Source of the DNA: an uncultured Alphaproteobacteria bacterium
GTDB taxonomy: Bacteria > Pseudomonadota > Alphaproteobacteria > HIMB59
Length of the DNA stretch: 64,000 nt
Assembly (NCBI GenBank): GCA_902610255.1
Contig: CACLUX010000001.1
Location: forward strand, 124,001 to 188,000
Direction: 5' to 3'
Position 1 is the stretch's first letter; every line of letters starts with the position of its first letter. Below are positions 28,237 to 37,550 of this stretch, piece by piece. The translations under genes were made by a program, and so were the position numbers. Below the pieces are notes generated by a model. It did no database searches. It was given only the letters and a program-made list of their open reading frames with translations, and was not told where the DNA came from.

Positions 28237-30093
28237 TTGTTTCACGTGGAACATTATGATGTTGTAGTTATTGGTGCCGGTCATGCTGGAATAGAAGCTG
28301 CCAATATTTCTGAGAAATATGGCCTTAAAACTGCACTTATAACTAAAAATTACTCAGATTTGGGCAAATTATCATGCAATCCTAGTATTGGAGGGGTTGG
28401 TAAGACACATATAGCTAGTGAAGTTGACATTTTAGGAGGTGTAATTTGTAAAATTGGTGACAAATCAGCAATACATTACAGAGTATTAAATCTTTCTAAA
28501 GGGCCAGCAGTATGGGGCGTAAGAGCTCAAATTGATAGAGATTTATACTCTCACAATATGAAAAAATTTATTAAATCTTCTAAAATTGACCTTATTGAAG
28601 ACGAGGCTATTAATATATTAGAAAAAAATAACAAAATTTTAGGTGTCGAACTGTCTAATAATGGAAAAATAAAATCAAAAGTAGTTATTCTCACAACAGG
28701 AACCTTTCTTAATGGAAAGATTTATTTTGGCAATGAGTCGCAAGAAGCAGGAAGAATAGGAAACAGCTCTTCAAAAGTTCTTGCAAAGTTTATTAACAAG
28801 AATTTCAAGACAATGAGGCTGAAAACAGGAACGCCACCCAGGATATATGCTAAATCCATTAACTATGATGTTTTAGAACCTCAGTTATCTGAAAACAATG
28901 GTATTTTTTTATCATATTTTACAAAACAAAATACGAACAAAAAAATTAATTGTTTCATTACCAAAACTAATAATAAGACTCATAGAATAATCAGAGACAA
29001 CCTTGACAAATCTGCAATGTACTCAGGTATAATTAAATCTCAAGGTGTGAGGTACTGTCCTTCAATTGAAGATAAAATAACAAAGTTCGGCGATAGAAAT
29101 GGCCATAATATTTTTTTAGAACCAGAGGGTTTAAATTCTGAACTTGTCTATCCAAATGGTATTTCAAATTCTTTAGATAAAAAAATCCAATTAAAATTTC
29201 TAAGATCAATAAAAGGTTTAGAAAAATGTGAAGTAGATCAATTTGGATATGCAGTGGAGTATGACTCTGTTGACCCAAGAGAATTAAAAAATAATTTTGA
29301 AACAAAAAAAATAGAAAATTTTTTTTTAGCAGGACAAATAAATGGAACTACAGGATATGAGGAAGCAGCAGGGCAGGGTATTTATGCTGCTATTCATGCT
29401 GCAATAAAAATAAAAAAAATAAAATTTAGTAAAGAAGTTTTTGAAAGAGATAACAGTTATATAGGGGTCTTGGTTGATGACCTAACAAAACTAGGAGTTA
29501 CAGAACCATATCGTATGTTCACATCTAGAGCAGAGAATAGGCTAAAGCTCAGAACAGATAATTCTTATGAACGATTTTCAAAAATTATTAATCCTAAAAC
29601 TTTCAATAAAATTGAGTATTCATTGATTTCAAAACATATAAATGATGAAAGAAAGATTTTAGAAAAGTTAAATTTACTTAAATATTCACCTAATGATTTG
29701 ATGAAAAAAAATATCAAAGTAAAAAAAGATGGCAAGGTAAGAAATGGATTTGAGGTTTTAAAATTCTTAGACCCCTCTCCAAAAAAATTCAAAAAATTTT
29801 TCAATCTCACTATAACCCAAAAATTATTAACTAAGTTATATTTTGACTCAAAGTATGATGTTTTTTACGAGAGAGAAAAAAAATCATTTGATCAACTTAA
29901 TAAAAATAAAAATATGAAATTAACTAATATTGATTTCAATAAGATCCCTTCTTTGTCTAAAGAAATTCTTGAAAAATTGAATAAACATAAACCTGAAAAT
30001 TTATATGATGCTGGTAAAATTTCAGGTATAACACCTAGCGCACTCTTTCAAATAGTCAAACACAAAAAAGTCAAGGGAACTAAAGTTGCTTAA
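28237..30093 (+). CDS. mnmG: tRNA uridine 5-carboxymethylaminomethyl modification enzyme MnmG (GidA), TTG start
   Basis: FHVEHYDVVVIGAGHAGIEAANISEKYGLKTALIT...LSCNPSIGGVGKTHIASEVDILGG. Confidence 0.98.
   Translation: MFHVEHYDVVVIGAGHAGIEAANISEKYGLKTALITKNYSDLGKLSCNPSIGGVGKTHIASEVDILGGVICKIGDKSAIHYRVLNLSKGPAVWGVRAQIDRDLYSHNMKKFIKSSKIDLIEDEAINILEKNNKILGVELSNNGKIKSKVVILTTGTFLNGKIYFGNESQEAGRIGNSSSKVLAKFINKNFKTMRLKTGTPPRIYAKSINYDVLEPQLSENNGIFLSYFTKQNTNKKINCFITKTNNKTHRIIRDNLDKSAMYSGIIKSQGVRYCPSIEDKITKFGDRNGHNIFLEPEGLNSELVYPNGISNSLDKKIQLKFLRSIKGLEKCEVDQFGYAVEYDSVDPRELKNNFETKKIENFFLAGQINGTTGYEEAAGQGIYAAIHAAIKIKKIKFSKEVFERDNSYIGVLVDDLTKLGVTEPYRMFTSRAENRLKLRTDNSYERFSKIINPKTFNKIEYSLISKHINDERKILEKLNLLKYSPNDLMKKNIKVKKDGKVRNGFEVLKFLDPSPKKFKKFFNLTITQKLLTKLYFDSKYDVFYEREKKSFDQLNKNKNMKLTNIDFNKIPSLSKEILEKLNKHKPENLYDAGKISGITPSALFQIVKHKKVKGTKVA
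28238..28253. promoter_or_regulatory. parS centromere-like site
   Basis: TGTTTCACGTGGAACA versus consensus TGTTTCACGTGAAACA (1 mismatch); parA/parB 2.4 kb downstream. Confidence 0.9.
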
Positions 30094-30691
30094 TGATAAG
30101 TTAGTAAAATTTTGTGACGATAACTTTGATGATGGAAAATTAATTCTAACTAAACTTTACGAATATAAAAAAATATTAATTAAAGAAAATCAGAATATGA
30201 ACTTAATAGGCAAAAGCACATTAATCGATTTAGACGAACGACACCTTCTAGATTGTATACAGATAGTTAAATATCTACCTCAGCATGAAAAGTCTGTAAT
30301 GGATATTGGGACGGGTGCCGGATTACCGGGAATTATATTGTCAATAATAGGCTTCAAAAACCTTCATTTAGTTGAAAAATCACCCAAAAAATCTTTTTTT
30401 TTAGAAAATTGCAAATTACGATTAGGTCTAAACTACGTTGTACATAATAAATCCATTTCCGAAATTTCAAACCTTAACGTCGATTGTATAACAGCACGTG
30501 CTTTTGCTTCAATCGAAAAAATTATACTTATGACTAAAAAAATAATTAACAAGCAAACAAAGTTTATACTTCTTAAAGGAAGGTCCTACTTAACAGAGCT
30601 TGAAAAAATTAATCCACAAAAGTATTTTTGGGAGACACACCCAAGTATTACTTCAAGTGAATCAAAAATAATAATCATGAGTGCAAAATGA
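30086..30691 (+). CDS. rsmG: 16S rRNA (guanine527-N7)-methyltransferase RsmG (GidB)
   Basis: VMDIGTGAGLPGIILSIIGFKNLHLVEKSPKKSFFL; downstream of mnmG. Confidence 0.96.
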   Translation: MLNDKLVKFCDDNFDDGKLILTKLYEYKKILIKENQNMNLIGKSTLIDLDERHLLDCIQIVKYLPQHEKSVMDIGTGAGLPGIILSIIGFKNLHLVEKSPKKSFFLENCKLRLGLNYVVHNKSISEISNLNVDCITARAFASIEKIILMTKKIINKQTKFILLKGRSYLTELEKINPQKYFWETHPSITSSESKIIIMSAK

Positions 30692-31455
30692 TTATTACTA
30701 TAGCTAACCAAAAGGGAGGTGTCGGCAAAACAACAACTGTTGTCAACCTGGCAACTGCTTTAGCCTCAATTGATAAAAAAGTCTTAGTTATTGATATGGA
30801 TCCACAATATAACTCATCAATGTCATTTAACGCTTACAATTCTAAATTGTCTATTTATAGAGTCTTTAGTAATGAGATAAACATTGAAGATACAATACAA
30901 AAATCTCAAATACCTAATTTAAATGTTATTTCTGCTTGTGAGGACCTTGCAGCTGCAGAATATGAGTTAGCAGATGATGAAAATAGAAATTTTCTCTTAA
31001 GAAATTATATCAATAAAATAAAAGATGACTATGAATATGTCTTTATTGACACTCCACCAACATTAGGGCTATTGACAGTAAGTTCTTTAACCGCTAGCGG
31101 TGAAGTATTAATACCAGTCCAATGCGAGTTTTTTGCCTTAGAGGGACTATCTAAATTAATCAAAACAATTGAACTAGTAAAAACAAATTTAAATGTAAAA
31201 CTTAAATTAAATGGCATAATTTTAACAATGTATGACAAAAGAAATTCTTTATCATCACTGATTGAGAAAGAAGCAAGAGATTATTTTGATACAACAGTAT
31301 ATAAATTTAATGTTCCCAGAAATGTAACTCTATCTGAAGCACCAAGTCATGGTCTTCCCGCAATCATTTATGACTTAAAGTGTAGCGGATCACAAGCATA
31401 CATAGCTTTAGCAAAAGAATTTTTGGAAAGGAGCAATCTGAATGGCAGTCAATAA
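30688..31455 (+). CDS. parA: Chromosome partitioning ATPase ParA
   Basis: MIITIANQKGGVGKTTTVVNLATALASIDKKVLVIDMDPQYNSS. Confidence 0.98.
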   Translation: MIITIANQKGGVGKTTTVVNLATALASIDKKVLVIDMDPQYNSSMSFNAYNSKLSIYRVFSNEINIEDTIQKSQIPNLNVISACEDLAAAEYELADDENRNFLLRNYINKIKDDYEYVFIDTPPTLGLLTVSSLTASGEVLIPVQCEFFALEGLSKLIKTIELVKTNLNVKLKLNGIILTMYDKRNSLSSLIEKEARDYFDTTVYKFNVPRNVTLSEAPSHGLPAIIYDLKCSGSQAYIALAKEFLERSNLNGSQ

Positions 31456-32272
31456 AAAACTAGGAAAAGGTTTATCATCTTTATTGGGCAATAAGAATAT
31501 TGGTAGCATTAATGACTCTGAAAATAGGGGCTTGTTACTAATTCCAATAGAGAAAATATTTAGAGATGAATCTCAGCCAAGAAAAAAATTTGACATTGAA
31601 AAAATAGATGAATTAGCACAATCAATTAAGAAAAATGGTTTAATTCAGCCACTTATTGTGACTAAAAGAAATATTGATACGTACTTATTAGTAGCTGGAG
31701 AAAGAAGGTGGAGAGCAGCGCAAAAAACTGATTTAAAAGCTTTACCTGCATTACTACTACCTGAAGACCTTGATAAAGATGAGATCTCTTTGATAGAAAA
31801 TATTCAAAGAGAAGATCTTAAAGTATCAGAGGAAGCTAAAGCGTATCAACAACTAATTAAGAAAAATGAATATACCCATGAAGAATTATCAAAAATAGTT
31901 GGGAAAAGTAGATCACACATAACTAATTTATTAAGAATATTAGATTTAGATAAATTTTTCTTTGATTTGTTAAATGACGGGAAGATATCAATGGGGCATG
32001 CTAGAGCTCTTATTGGTAAGACCCCCGAAGAACTTGATGAAGATACTCTAAATAAAATTATAACTGGGAAAATATCAGTTCGTAATTTAGAGATAAATAA
32101 AAATAAGATTAAAACAAGAGAACCAAACTTAATTCATGAAGAAAAAGTATTGAGTGACACAATCGGTTTCAAAACAAAAATAACTTACAGCAAAAAAGGA
32201 AAGGGAAGTGTAAAGATATTTTATGAAAACTTAGAGCAGTATAATTTTCTTATTAATAAACTAAAAAATTAA
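31442..32272 (+). CDS. parB: Chromosome partitioning protein ParB
   Basis: KKLGKGLSSLLG...IPIEKIFRDESQPRKKFD...AGERRWRAAQK...SLIENIQREDLKVSEEAKAYQQL. Confidence 0.98.
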   Translation: MAVNKKLGKGLSSLLGNKNIGSINDSENRGLLLIPIEKIFRDESQPRKKFDIEKIDELAQSIKKNGLIQPLIVTKRNIDTYLLVAGERRWRAAQKTDLKALPALLLPEDLDKDEISLIENIQREDLKVSEEAKAYQQLIKKNEYTHEELSKIVGKSRSHITNLLRILDLDKFFFDLLNDGKISMGHARALIGKTPEELDEDTLNKIITGKISVRNLEINKNKIKTREPNLIHEEKVLSDTIGFKTKITYSKKGKGSVKIFYENLEQYNFLINKLKN

Positions 32273-32876
32273 ATTTCTTATATTTCAGTTCTTCTTTTAA
32301 ATAAAAATAAATTTTTTTTATACTCTCATGATTTCTTTTTAAAATAAAAAGCTTTTTTCTAATATCTAATATAAAATTAGTATTCTCCCTAATATTGCTT
32401 TCTTTTAAATAACCCGATGCATTGACTAAATATTTTGATGTTTCAGAAAATGTAAGATAAGGTGTAGAAGTACAAAATTCTAAAATTTCTAAATTACTTA
32501 TTTGAAGAATTTCTTCTATGAGATATTTTATATCTTTTTTATATTCGTAACCATTAATAGTAGTTATAGATGATAAATATTTTTTATAATTTTTATAATC
32601 AGTAAAAATAATACATTTATTTTTTGAACCTAGATTTTTTATTATATCTTTATTATTTTTTGAAAAACACAAATTTATAAATTTACCACCAAATAAATCA
32701 TTATTTGTATCTTCAATAAAGTTATCTTGATAAGTCAAATTAATTTGTTCAAGTGACGTTTGCATTTCTATAAAATTTACATAAAAATAAGCGATTTCAT
32801 CATTTACTTGATTAATTAACAGCTTATTTTCCCTATCCTCCTTTATGAAATTTTTTATTATTTGTAAATTATTCAT
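32253..32876 (-). CDS. Hypothetical protein at the holA position (possible strongly diverged or shortened DNA pol III delta subunit)
   Basis: 207 aa; no strong motif recognised. Assignment is positional only (parB - holA - lptE - leuS order is common in alphaproteobacteria). Confidence 0.4.
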   Translation of the reverse strand: MNNLQIIKNFIKEDRENKLLINQVNDEIAYFYVNFIEMQTSLEQINLTYQDNFIEDTNNDLFGGKFINLCFSKNNKDIIKNLGSKNKCIIFTDYKNYKKYLSSITTINGYEYKKDIKYLIEEILQISNLEILEFCTSTPYLTFSETSKYLVNASGYLKESNIRENTNFILDIRKKLFILKRNHESIKKIYFYLKEELKYKKFNFLVY

Positions 32877-33366
32877 CGTTCATTTTGCATTCATTTTTAG
32901 ATCTCATCAATTTGTTTATAAATTTTTTCACAAGCTCTTCAGTATTCTGTTCTTTAATTTTTTTTTCTGCTCTATTGTTGCTTATGTATCTGAGACTGTC
33001 AGCAAATAGGTAGAATTGAGATAAACTTTCTTCAAAATTAAATACAACACATTGAAGTTTTCGATCAAATATTTTAGCCACAAGTCTGCTTTCTACTTTC
33101 ATTCTGTCAGATGTATTGTCAATATTAGTAATATATATAGAGGATGAATGTGATATGCTCGGCTTTATTTCTAAGTCAGAGTTTTCATCATATAAACCAA
33201 AGTTAGACAAATTATTGCTTATATAATTTTTTAGAATCAATCCCTCGTATTCTCCTCCTATATATCCCAAAGAATATTTTTGTTCAAACTTTCTAGAATT
33301 ATCTTTAGAACACGATATGAAGGCAAAACTAACTAGTAATAATATTAATGATTTTATCTTGAACAT
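32869..33366 (-). CDS. LPS-assembly lipoprotein LptE-like
   Basis: Lipobox FAFISCSKD; about 165 aa; located downstream of leuS as in other alphaproteobacteria. Confidence 0.65.
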   Translation of the reverse strand: MFKIKSLILLLVSFAFISCSKDNSRKFEQKYSLGYIGGEYEGLILKNYISNNLSNFGLYDENSDLEIKPSISHSSSIYITNIDNTSDRMKVESRLVAKIFDRKLQCVVFNFEESLSQFYLFADSLRYISNNRAEKKIKEQNTEELVKKFINKLMRSKNECKMNDE

Positions 33367-35692
33367 TTATTACTTTAATTACCTTTCTATCAAGTATTTT
33401 ATTCTTAATTTTGTCAATCTTATAAATCGATTTTAAGATATCTTTTTCAATATACCCTTTTTTTGTTTCTATTGTTGTGACTAATTTTCCATGAACCTGA
33501 ATTGGTAAGTTTATATTTGTTTCCAACAATAATGAATTGTTTATATTTGGCCAATTATCTTTACTCTCTGATTTAAATAAATCCTTCATAATTTTTGAAG
33601 ACATTTTTGGAGCAAATGGATACAAGCAAATAAGCACTTTTTTACTTATTATATTATCATGTAAATATATTTTTTCTTTTTCCAAGTAGTTGAAAAGTGT
33701 ATAGATGTCAGCAATACATTTATTTAGAGAAAAACCTAAAATATTTTTTTCAATATTATTTATGAACTTTTCAATAACCCTTTCAGTATCTTTTTTCGTT
33801 TCAGTTTTTTTCACATTAAAATATCTTTCTATTCTTCTAACTAAATTTTTAGAACTTTGAATTCCTTCGTCCGTCCACTCGAGCTCCCTGTCAGGCGGCG
33901 AGTCTGATATCATAAAAAATCTTGTTGCATCTATTCCATAATTTTCAAGTATTTCATCAGGTTCAATTACATTTTTTTTAGATTTTGACATTTTTTCACT
34001 TGGGCCCTCTTCAATAAATTCTTTTGTTTTTTGTCTTATAATTTTTCCATCTTTAAAAATTATATCTTTTGGCATTACCCATTCACCCTTTTGAGTTTTA
34101 TATGTTTTGTGTGTTATCATTCCTTGAGTAAAAAGTTGTCTAAATGGTTCATTAATATCAAGTTTATAAATATCTCTCAGAGCTTTCATAAAAAATCTTG
34201 AATATAAAAGATGAAGAATAGCATGTTCAATACCACCTATGTACTTATCAACTGGGAGGTAAGTATTAACTTTTTTGGTATCAAAAGGCTTACCTAGTTT
34301 ATTGTCTAAAAATCTTATGTAGTACCAAGAAGAATCAACGAATGTGTCTAAAGTATCTGTTTCTCTGTATGCAATCTTTTTTGTCTTGGGACAAATAATT
34401 TTCCTCCACTTATCATGATTTAGTAAAGCGTTTCCTTTGCCATTTAAGTTAACATCATATGGTAATATCACTGGTAATTCAGATTTTTCCAATACTCTAA
34501 AACTCCCATCTTCGTAATAAATTACAGGAATAGGACAACCCCAATACCGTTGTCTAGAGACACCCCAATCTCTCAGCTTATAATTTATTGACCTTTTGCC
34601 TATTTCCTTTTTTTCAAAATAATCAATTATTTTTTTAATTGCTTCTGATTTTCGTAGACCATTGACTAAAGGAGAATTTATTACTTCTCCATCTTTTGTG
34701 TATGGTAGATCGGTATCATCACACTGAATTACCTTTATAATTGGTAAATTATATTTAATTGCAAATTCGTAATCTCTTTCATCGTGGGCTGGACAACCAA
34801 AGATCGCACCCTCTCCATAATTATCCAAAACAAAGTTTGCGATATAAACGGGTATTTCTTTATCTAATATCGGGTGTTGACATTTAATGTCCAAAAGAAA
34901 CCCCTGTTTTTCTTTATTATCAACAATTTTAGAAAATGATTTCTTAATCAGATCAATTTCATTTGCTTTTAAAATTTTACTTACCAATTTATGGTTGATT
35001 GATATAGCTATAAATGTTGCTCCATATATTGTATCAGGCCTTGTGGTAAAAATATTTAACTGTTCATCTTTATCGATAATTTGAAATTTAATTTCTGCAC
35101 CTATTGATTTTCCTATCCAATTCTTTTGCATTGTTTTTACTTTTTCCGGCCAAAGTGTCAAATTATCCAAGTCATTTAGAAGTTCTTCAGCATAATGTGT
35201 AATTTTAAAAAACCATTGAGATAATACCTTCTGTTCCACTATTGCACCAGTTCGCCAACCTTTCCCATCAATAACTTGTTCATTTGCCAATACAGTTTTA
35301 TCCTCTGGGTCCCAATTAACTAGTGCATCTTTTTTGTAAGCAAGACCTGCTTTATATAAATCTATAAAAAGCTCTTGTTGATATTGATAGTAATCTTCTT
35401 TACAAGTTGCTAATTCTCTTTCCCAATCCAAATCTAGATTAAGTTTTTTCAATTGATCTTTCATATTTTGAATATTATCAAAAGTCCAATCTTGAGGGTG
35501 TGTATTAAATTGAATAGCTGCATTTTCTGCTGGCAGACCGAATGCGTCCCATCCCATCGGATGAATGACTTCATCACCCTTCAGCTTGTGATAGCGAGCA
35601 CAAATATCACCTATTACATAATTCCTGACATGTCCCATGTGAATGTTTCCCGATGGATATGGAAACATTTCTAAAATGTATTTTTTCTGCAT
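33329..35692 (-). CDS. leuS: Leucyl-tRNA synthetase, N-terminally short
   Basis: [25 protein letters not shown] (HIGH motif), [21 protein letters not shown] (KMSKS). Begins directly at the catalytic Rossmann segment. Confidence 0.98.
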   Translation of the reverse strand: MQKKYILEMFPYPSGNIHMGHVRNYVIGDICARYHKLKGDEVIHPMGWDAFGLPAENAAIQFNTHPQDWTFDNIQNMKDQLKKLNLDLDWERELATCKEDYYQYQQELFIDLYKAGLAYKKDALVNWDPEDKTVLANEQVIDGKGWRTGAIVEQKVLSQWFFKITHYAEELLNDLDNLTLWPEKVKTMQKNWIGKSIGAEIKFQIIDKDEQLNIFTTRPDTIYGATFIAISINHKLVSKILKANEIDLIKKSFSKIVDNKEKQGFLLDIKCQHPILDKEIPVYIANFVLDNYGEGAIFGCPAHDERDYEFAIKYNLPIIKVIQCDDTDLPYTKDGEVINSPLVNGLRKSEAIKKIIDYFEKKEIGKRSINYKLRDWGVSRQRYWGCPIPVIYYEDGSFRVLEKSELPVILPYDVNLNGKGNALLNHDKWRKIICPKTKKIAYRETDTLDTFVDSSWYYIRFLDNKLGKPFDTKKVNTYLPVDKYIGGIEHAILHLLYSRFFMKALRDIYKLDINEPFRQLFTQGMITHKTYKTQKGEWVMPKDIIFKDGKIIRQKTKEFIEEGPSEKMSKSKKNVIEPDEILENYGIDATRFFMISDSPPDRELEWTDEGIQSSKNLVRRIERYFNVKKTETKKDTERVIEKFINNIEKNILGFSLNKCIADIYTLFNYLEKEKIYLHDNIISKKVLICLYPFAPKMSSKIMKDLFKSESKDNWPNINNSLLLETNINLPIQVHGKLVTTIETKKGYIEKDILKSIYKIDKIKNKILDRKVIKVINVQDKIINIITS

Positions 35693-35703
35693 TTATTTAG
35701 TTT

Positions 35704-36312
35704 TTAAGAGAGTTTTTCAGTTGTGCTAAGTACGTCTGCGATTTCTAATATCTTTAGTATCAAATTTTTTTCTTCTTGGGCGTAAGTAACACCATCTTGG
35801 TACCAAACATCTAATTCTTTTTGTTCACAAATTAATCTTACTTTCACACCGCTAGAAACCAACTCTTCAGAAGTAATATTAATTTTTATTAGACATCTTT
35901 GATTTGGGCTCTCTCTTTCAATGATCCAATCCGTTGATATGAATCCTCCCTGTGCATCAACAATATCAAGTGGATATTGTTCTAATAAAATAAGCGATGC
36001 ACCCCATAAATTTCTATTGATTGACATCCCACCCCCGTAAGAAGTGCTAAAGTTACCTTCTCTAAAATTTCTGTAATTTTCAATCAATTTAGTAAGGTTT
36101 ATGGGATCATCAACTTTTCCATCAGGACCGGCTGCTCTTTCTTTATCTTCGCATATCTTTTTTTGTGCTCTTGTAAATTCTCTGTAGGGATTGTTACACT
36201 TACCATGAATTTTATCCATCTCTTCCAAGTTTTTTTCAATATCACCTTTAAATGGACCACAAGATTGTAAAAAAAACACCAACAAGAACAATAAAATTGT
36301 CTTAATCATCAT
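35704..36312 (-). CDS. DUF3576-like lipoprotein
   Basis: Lipobox FFLQSCGPF; NLWGASLILLEQYPLDIVDAQGGFISTDWI pattern; adjacent to leuS. Confidence 0.8.
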   Translation of the reverse strand: MMIKTILLFLLVFFLQSCGPFKGDIEKNLEEMDKIHGKCNNPYREFTRAQKKICEDKERAAGPDGKVDDPINLTKLIENYRNFREGNFSTSYGGGMSINRNLWGASLILLEQYPLDIVDAQGGFISTDWIIERESPNQRCLIKINITSEELVSSGVKVRLICEQKELDVWYQDGVTYAQEEKNLILKILEIADVLSTTEKLS

Positions 36313-36350
36313 ACAATATTATGAATTTGAAAATTTTATACAAGGTTGAA

Positions 36351-36393
36351 ATAAAAAAAACCAGGTAGGGAGAAATTTCAACCTACCTGGTTT
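36351..36393 (-). terminator. Intrinsic terminator of the porin gene
   Basis: - strand reads AAACCAGGTAGG-TTGAAATTTCTC-CCTACCTGGTTTTTTTTAT: 12-bp stem followed by a T run. Confidence 0.92.
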
Positions 36394-36412
36394 AAATAGT
36401 AAATAAGCTAGA

Positions 36413-37405
36413 TTAGAATGCTACTGATGTACCAAAAGCAATCGCTGAACCGTCAGCGTTTGATGCTGTGTCACCAGATAAGTTTCTAATATCTAAGTAT
36501 ACAGTTGCTCCACCACCCATAGCTCTTTCAATTGAAAGATCTGTTTGAGTTGATGACTCACTGTCAGCATCTTTTTTGTTCTGATAACCTACTGAGATAG
36601 TTGTATCAGCATCCATAGACATTACGTATGTTGCACCATAAACATCTGAGTCACCAGCTGCTGTTAAACTAGCGTGTGAGGCAAGCAATGTTTGGTTTGA
36701 GTAACCAATAGTTGCTGTTCCACCACCTATTGCTCCGCTAGCTGTAAAACCTGATGAAGATTCACCAGTGTCTGAGTCTGCAACACCGATAGTGAATGAG
36801 TAAGCACCCATTGGCATTGTAATAGAAGCAGACATCGCTGAGTCAGCACCTGAAGCGCTACTGTTTACGATACCGAAGTTGTCTGCACCATCATTAGATA
36901 CATATGAAATGTTTAATGAAGCTGCACCCATAGCTGTTGTTAACTCAGCACCAAGACCGTCATCATCTGTGAAACCAGAAGCAGCACTTGAGCTTAAGTC
37001 ACTACCATCATCTAGTGGACCGTTTACTACACCACCGATTGCACCAATTGTGTCAGAGATTTCTACGTCACCAACAACGATTGTTGCACCACCAGTTGTA
37101 AATGTTACTGCGTTTCCACCAGTAACACCTGATGGAACACTTGATGATGTTGTTTGTCCGTTAGTGTCATAGTCTTGTGATAATCCCATACTTGCTGAGA
37201 TACCAATACCACCACTTGTAGTTGTAGACATTGCGAAGTCAACAGTGTTACCAACCATTAACTCTTCGTCTCCGTTTGAATCAGCTCCACTTGTTGAAAC
37301 GTATGCAACGTTTGAAGAACCTGATACAGAGATATCTGCTTGAGCAGAAGTAGTAAATCCTACAGCTGCAGCAATTGCAGATAACGCGATTATTAGTTTT
37401 TTCAT
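36413..37405 (-). CDS. Outer-membrane porin (beta-barrel)
   Basis: MKKLIIALSAIAAAVGFTTSAQADISVSGSSNVAYVST..., alternating beta-strand/Gly-rich pattern, C-terminal aromatic (GTSVAF). Confidence 0.88.
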   Translation of the reverse strand: MKKLIIALSAIAAAVGFTTSAQADISVSGSSNVAYVSTSGADSNGDEELMVGNTVDFAMSTTTSGGIGISASMGLSQDYDTNGQTTSSSVPSGVTGGNAVTFTTGGATIVVGDVEISDTIGAIGGVVNGPLDDGSDLSSSAASGFTDDDGLGAELTTAMGAASLNISYVSNDGADNFGIVNSSASGADSAMSASITMPMGAYSFTIGVADSDTGESSSGFTASGAIGGGTATIGYSNQTLLASHASLTAAGDSDVYGATYVMSMDADTTISVGYQNKKDADSESSTQTDLSIERAMGGGATVYLDIRNLSGDTASNADGSAIAFGTSVAF

Positions 37406-37519
37406 AATAATTATTCCTTTCTTAATTATTAGTTTTTAGTTTTAATTAAAACTGTGAAAATAATACTTACACAAAATGATAATGGTACAAAATTTCTAAA
37501 AAATAGAAAAATTTTGCCT

Positions 37520-37543
37520 AATTGTTGCATTTATGCAACAATT
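37520..37543. repeat. Perfect inverted repeat between porin and TPR-sulfotransferase
   Basis: AATTGTTGCAT-TT-ATGCAACAATT, 11-bp arms. Confidence 0.85.
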
Positions 37544-37550
37544 TAAAATT

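Noticed and set aside
36879-37172. + strand ORF opposite the porin
   Set aside because: Antisense shadow ORF of the repetitive porin coding sequence.
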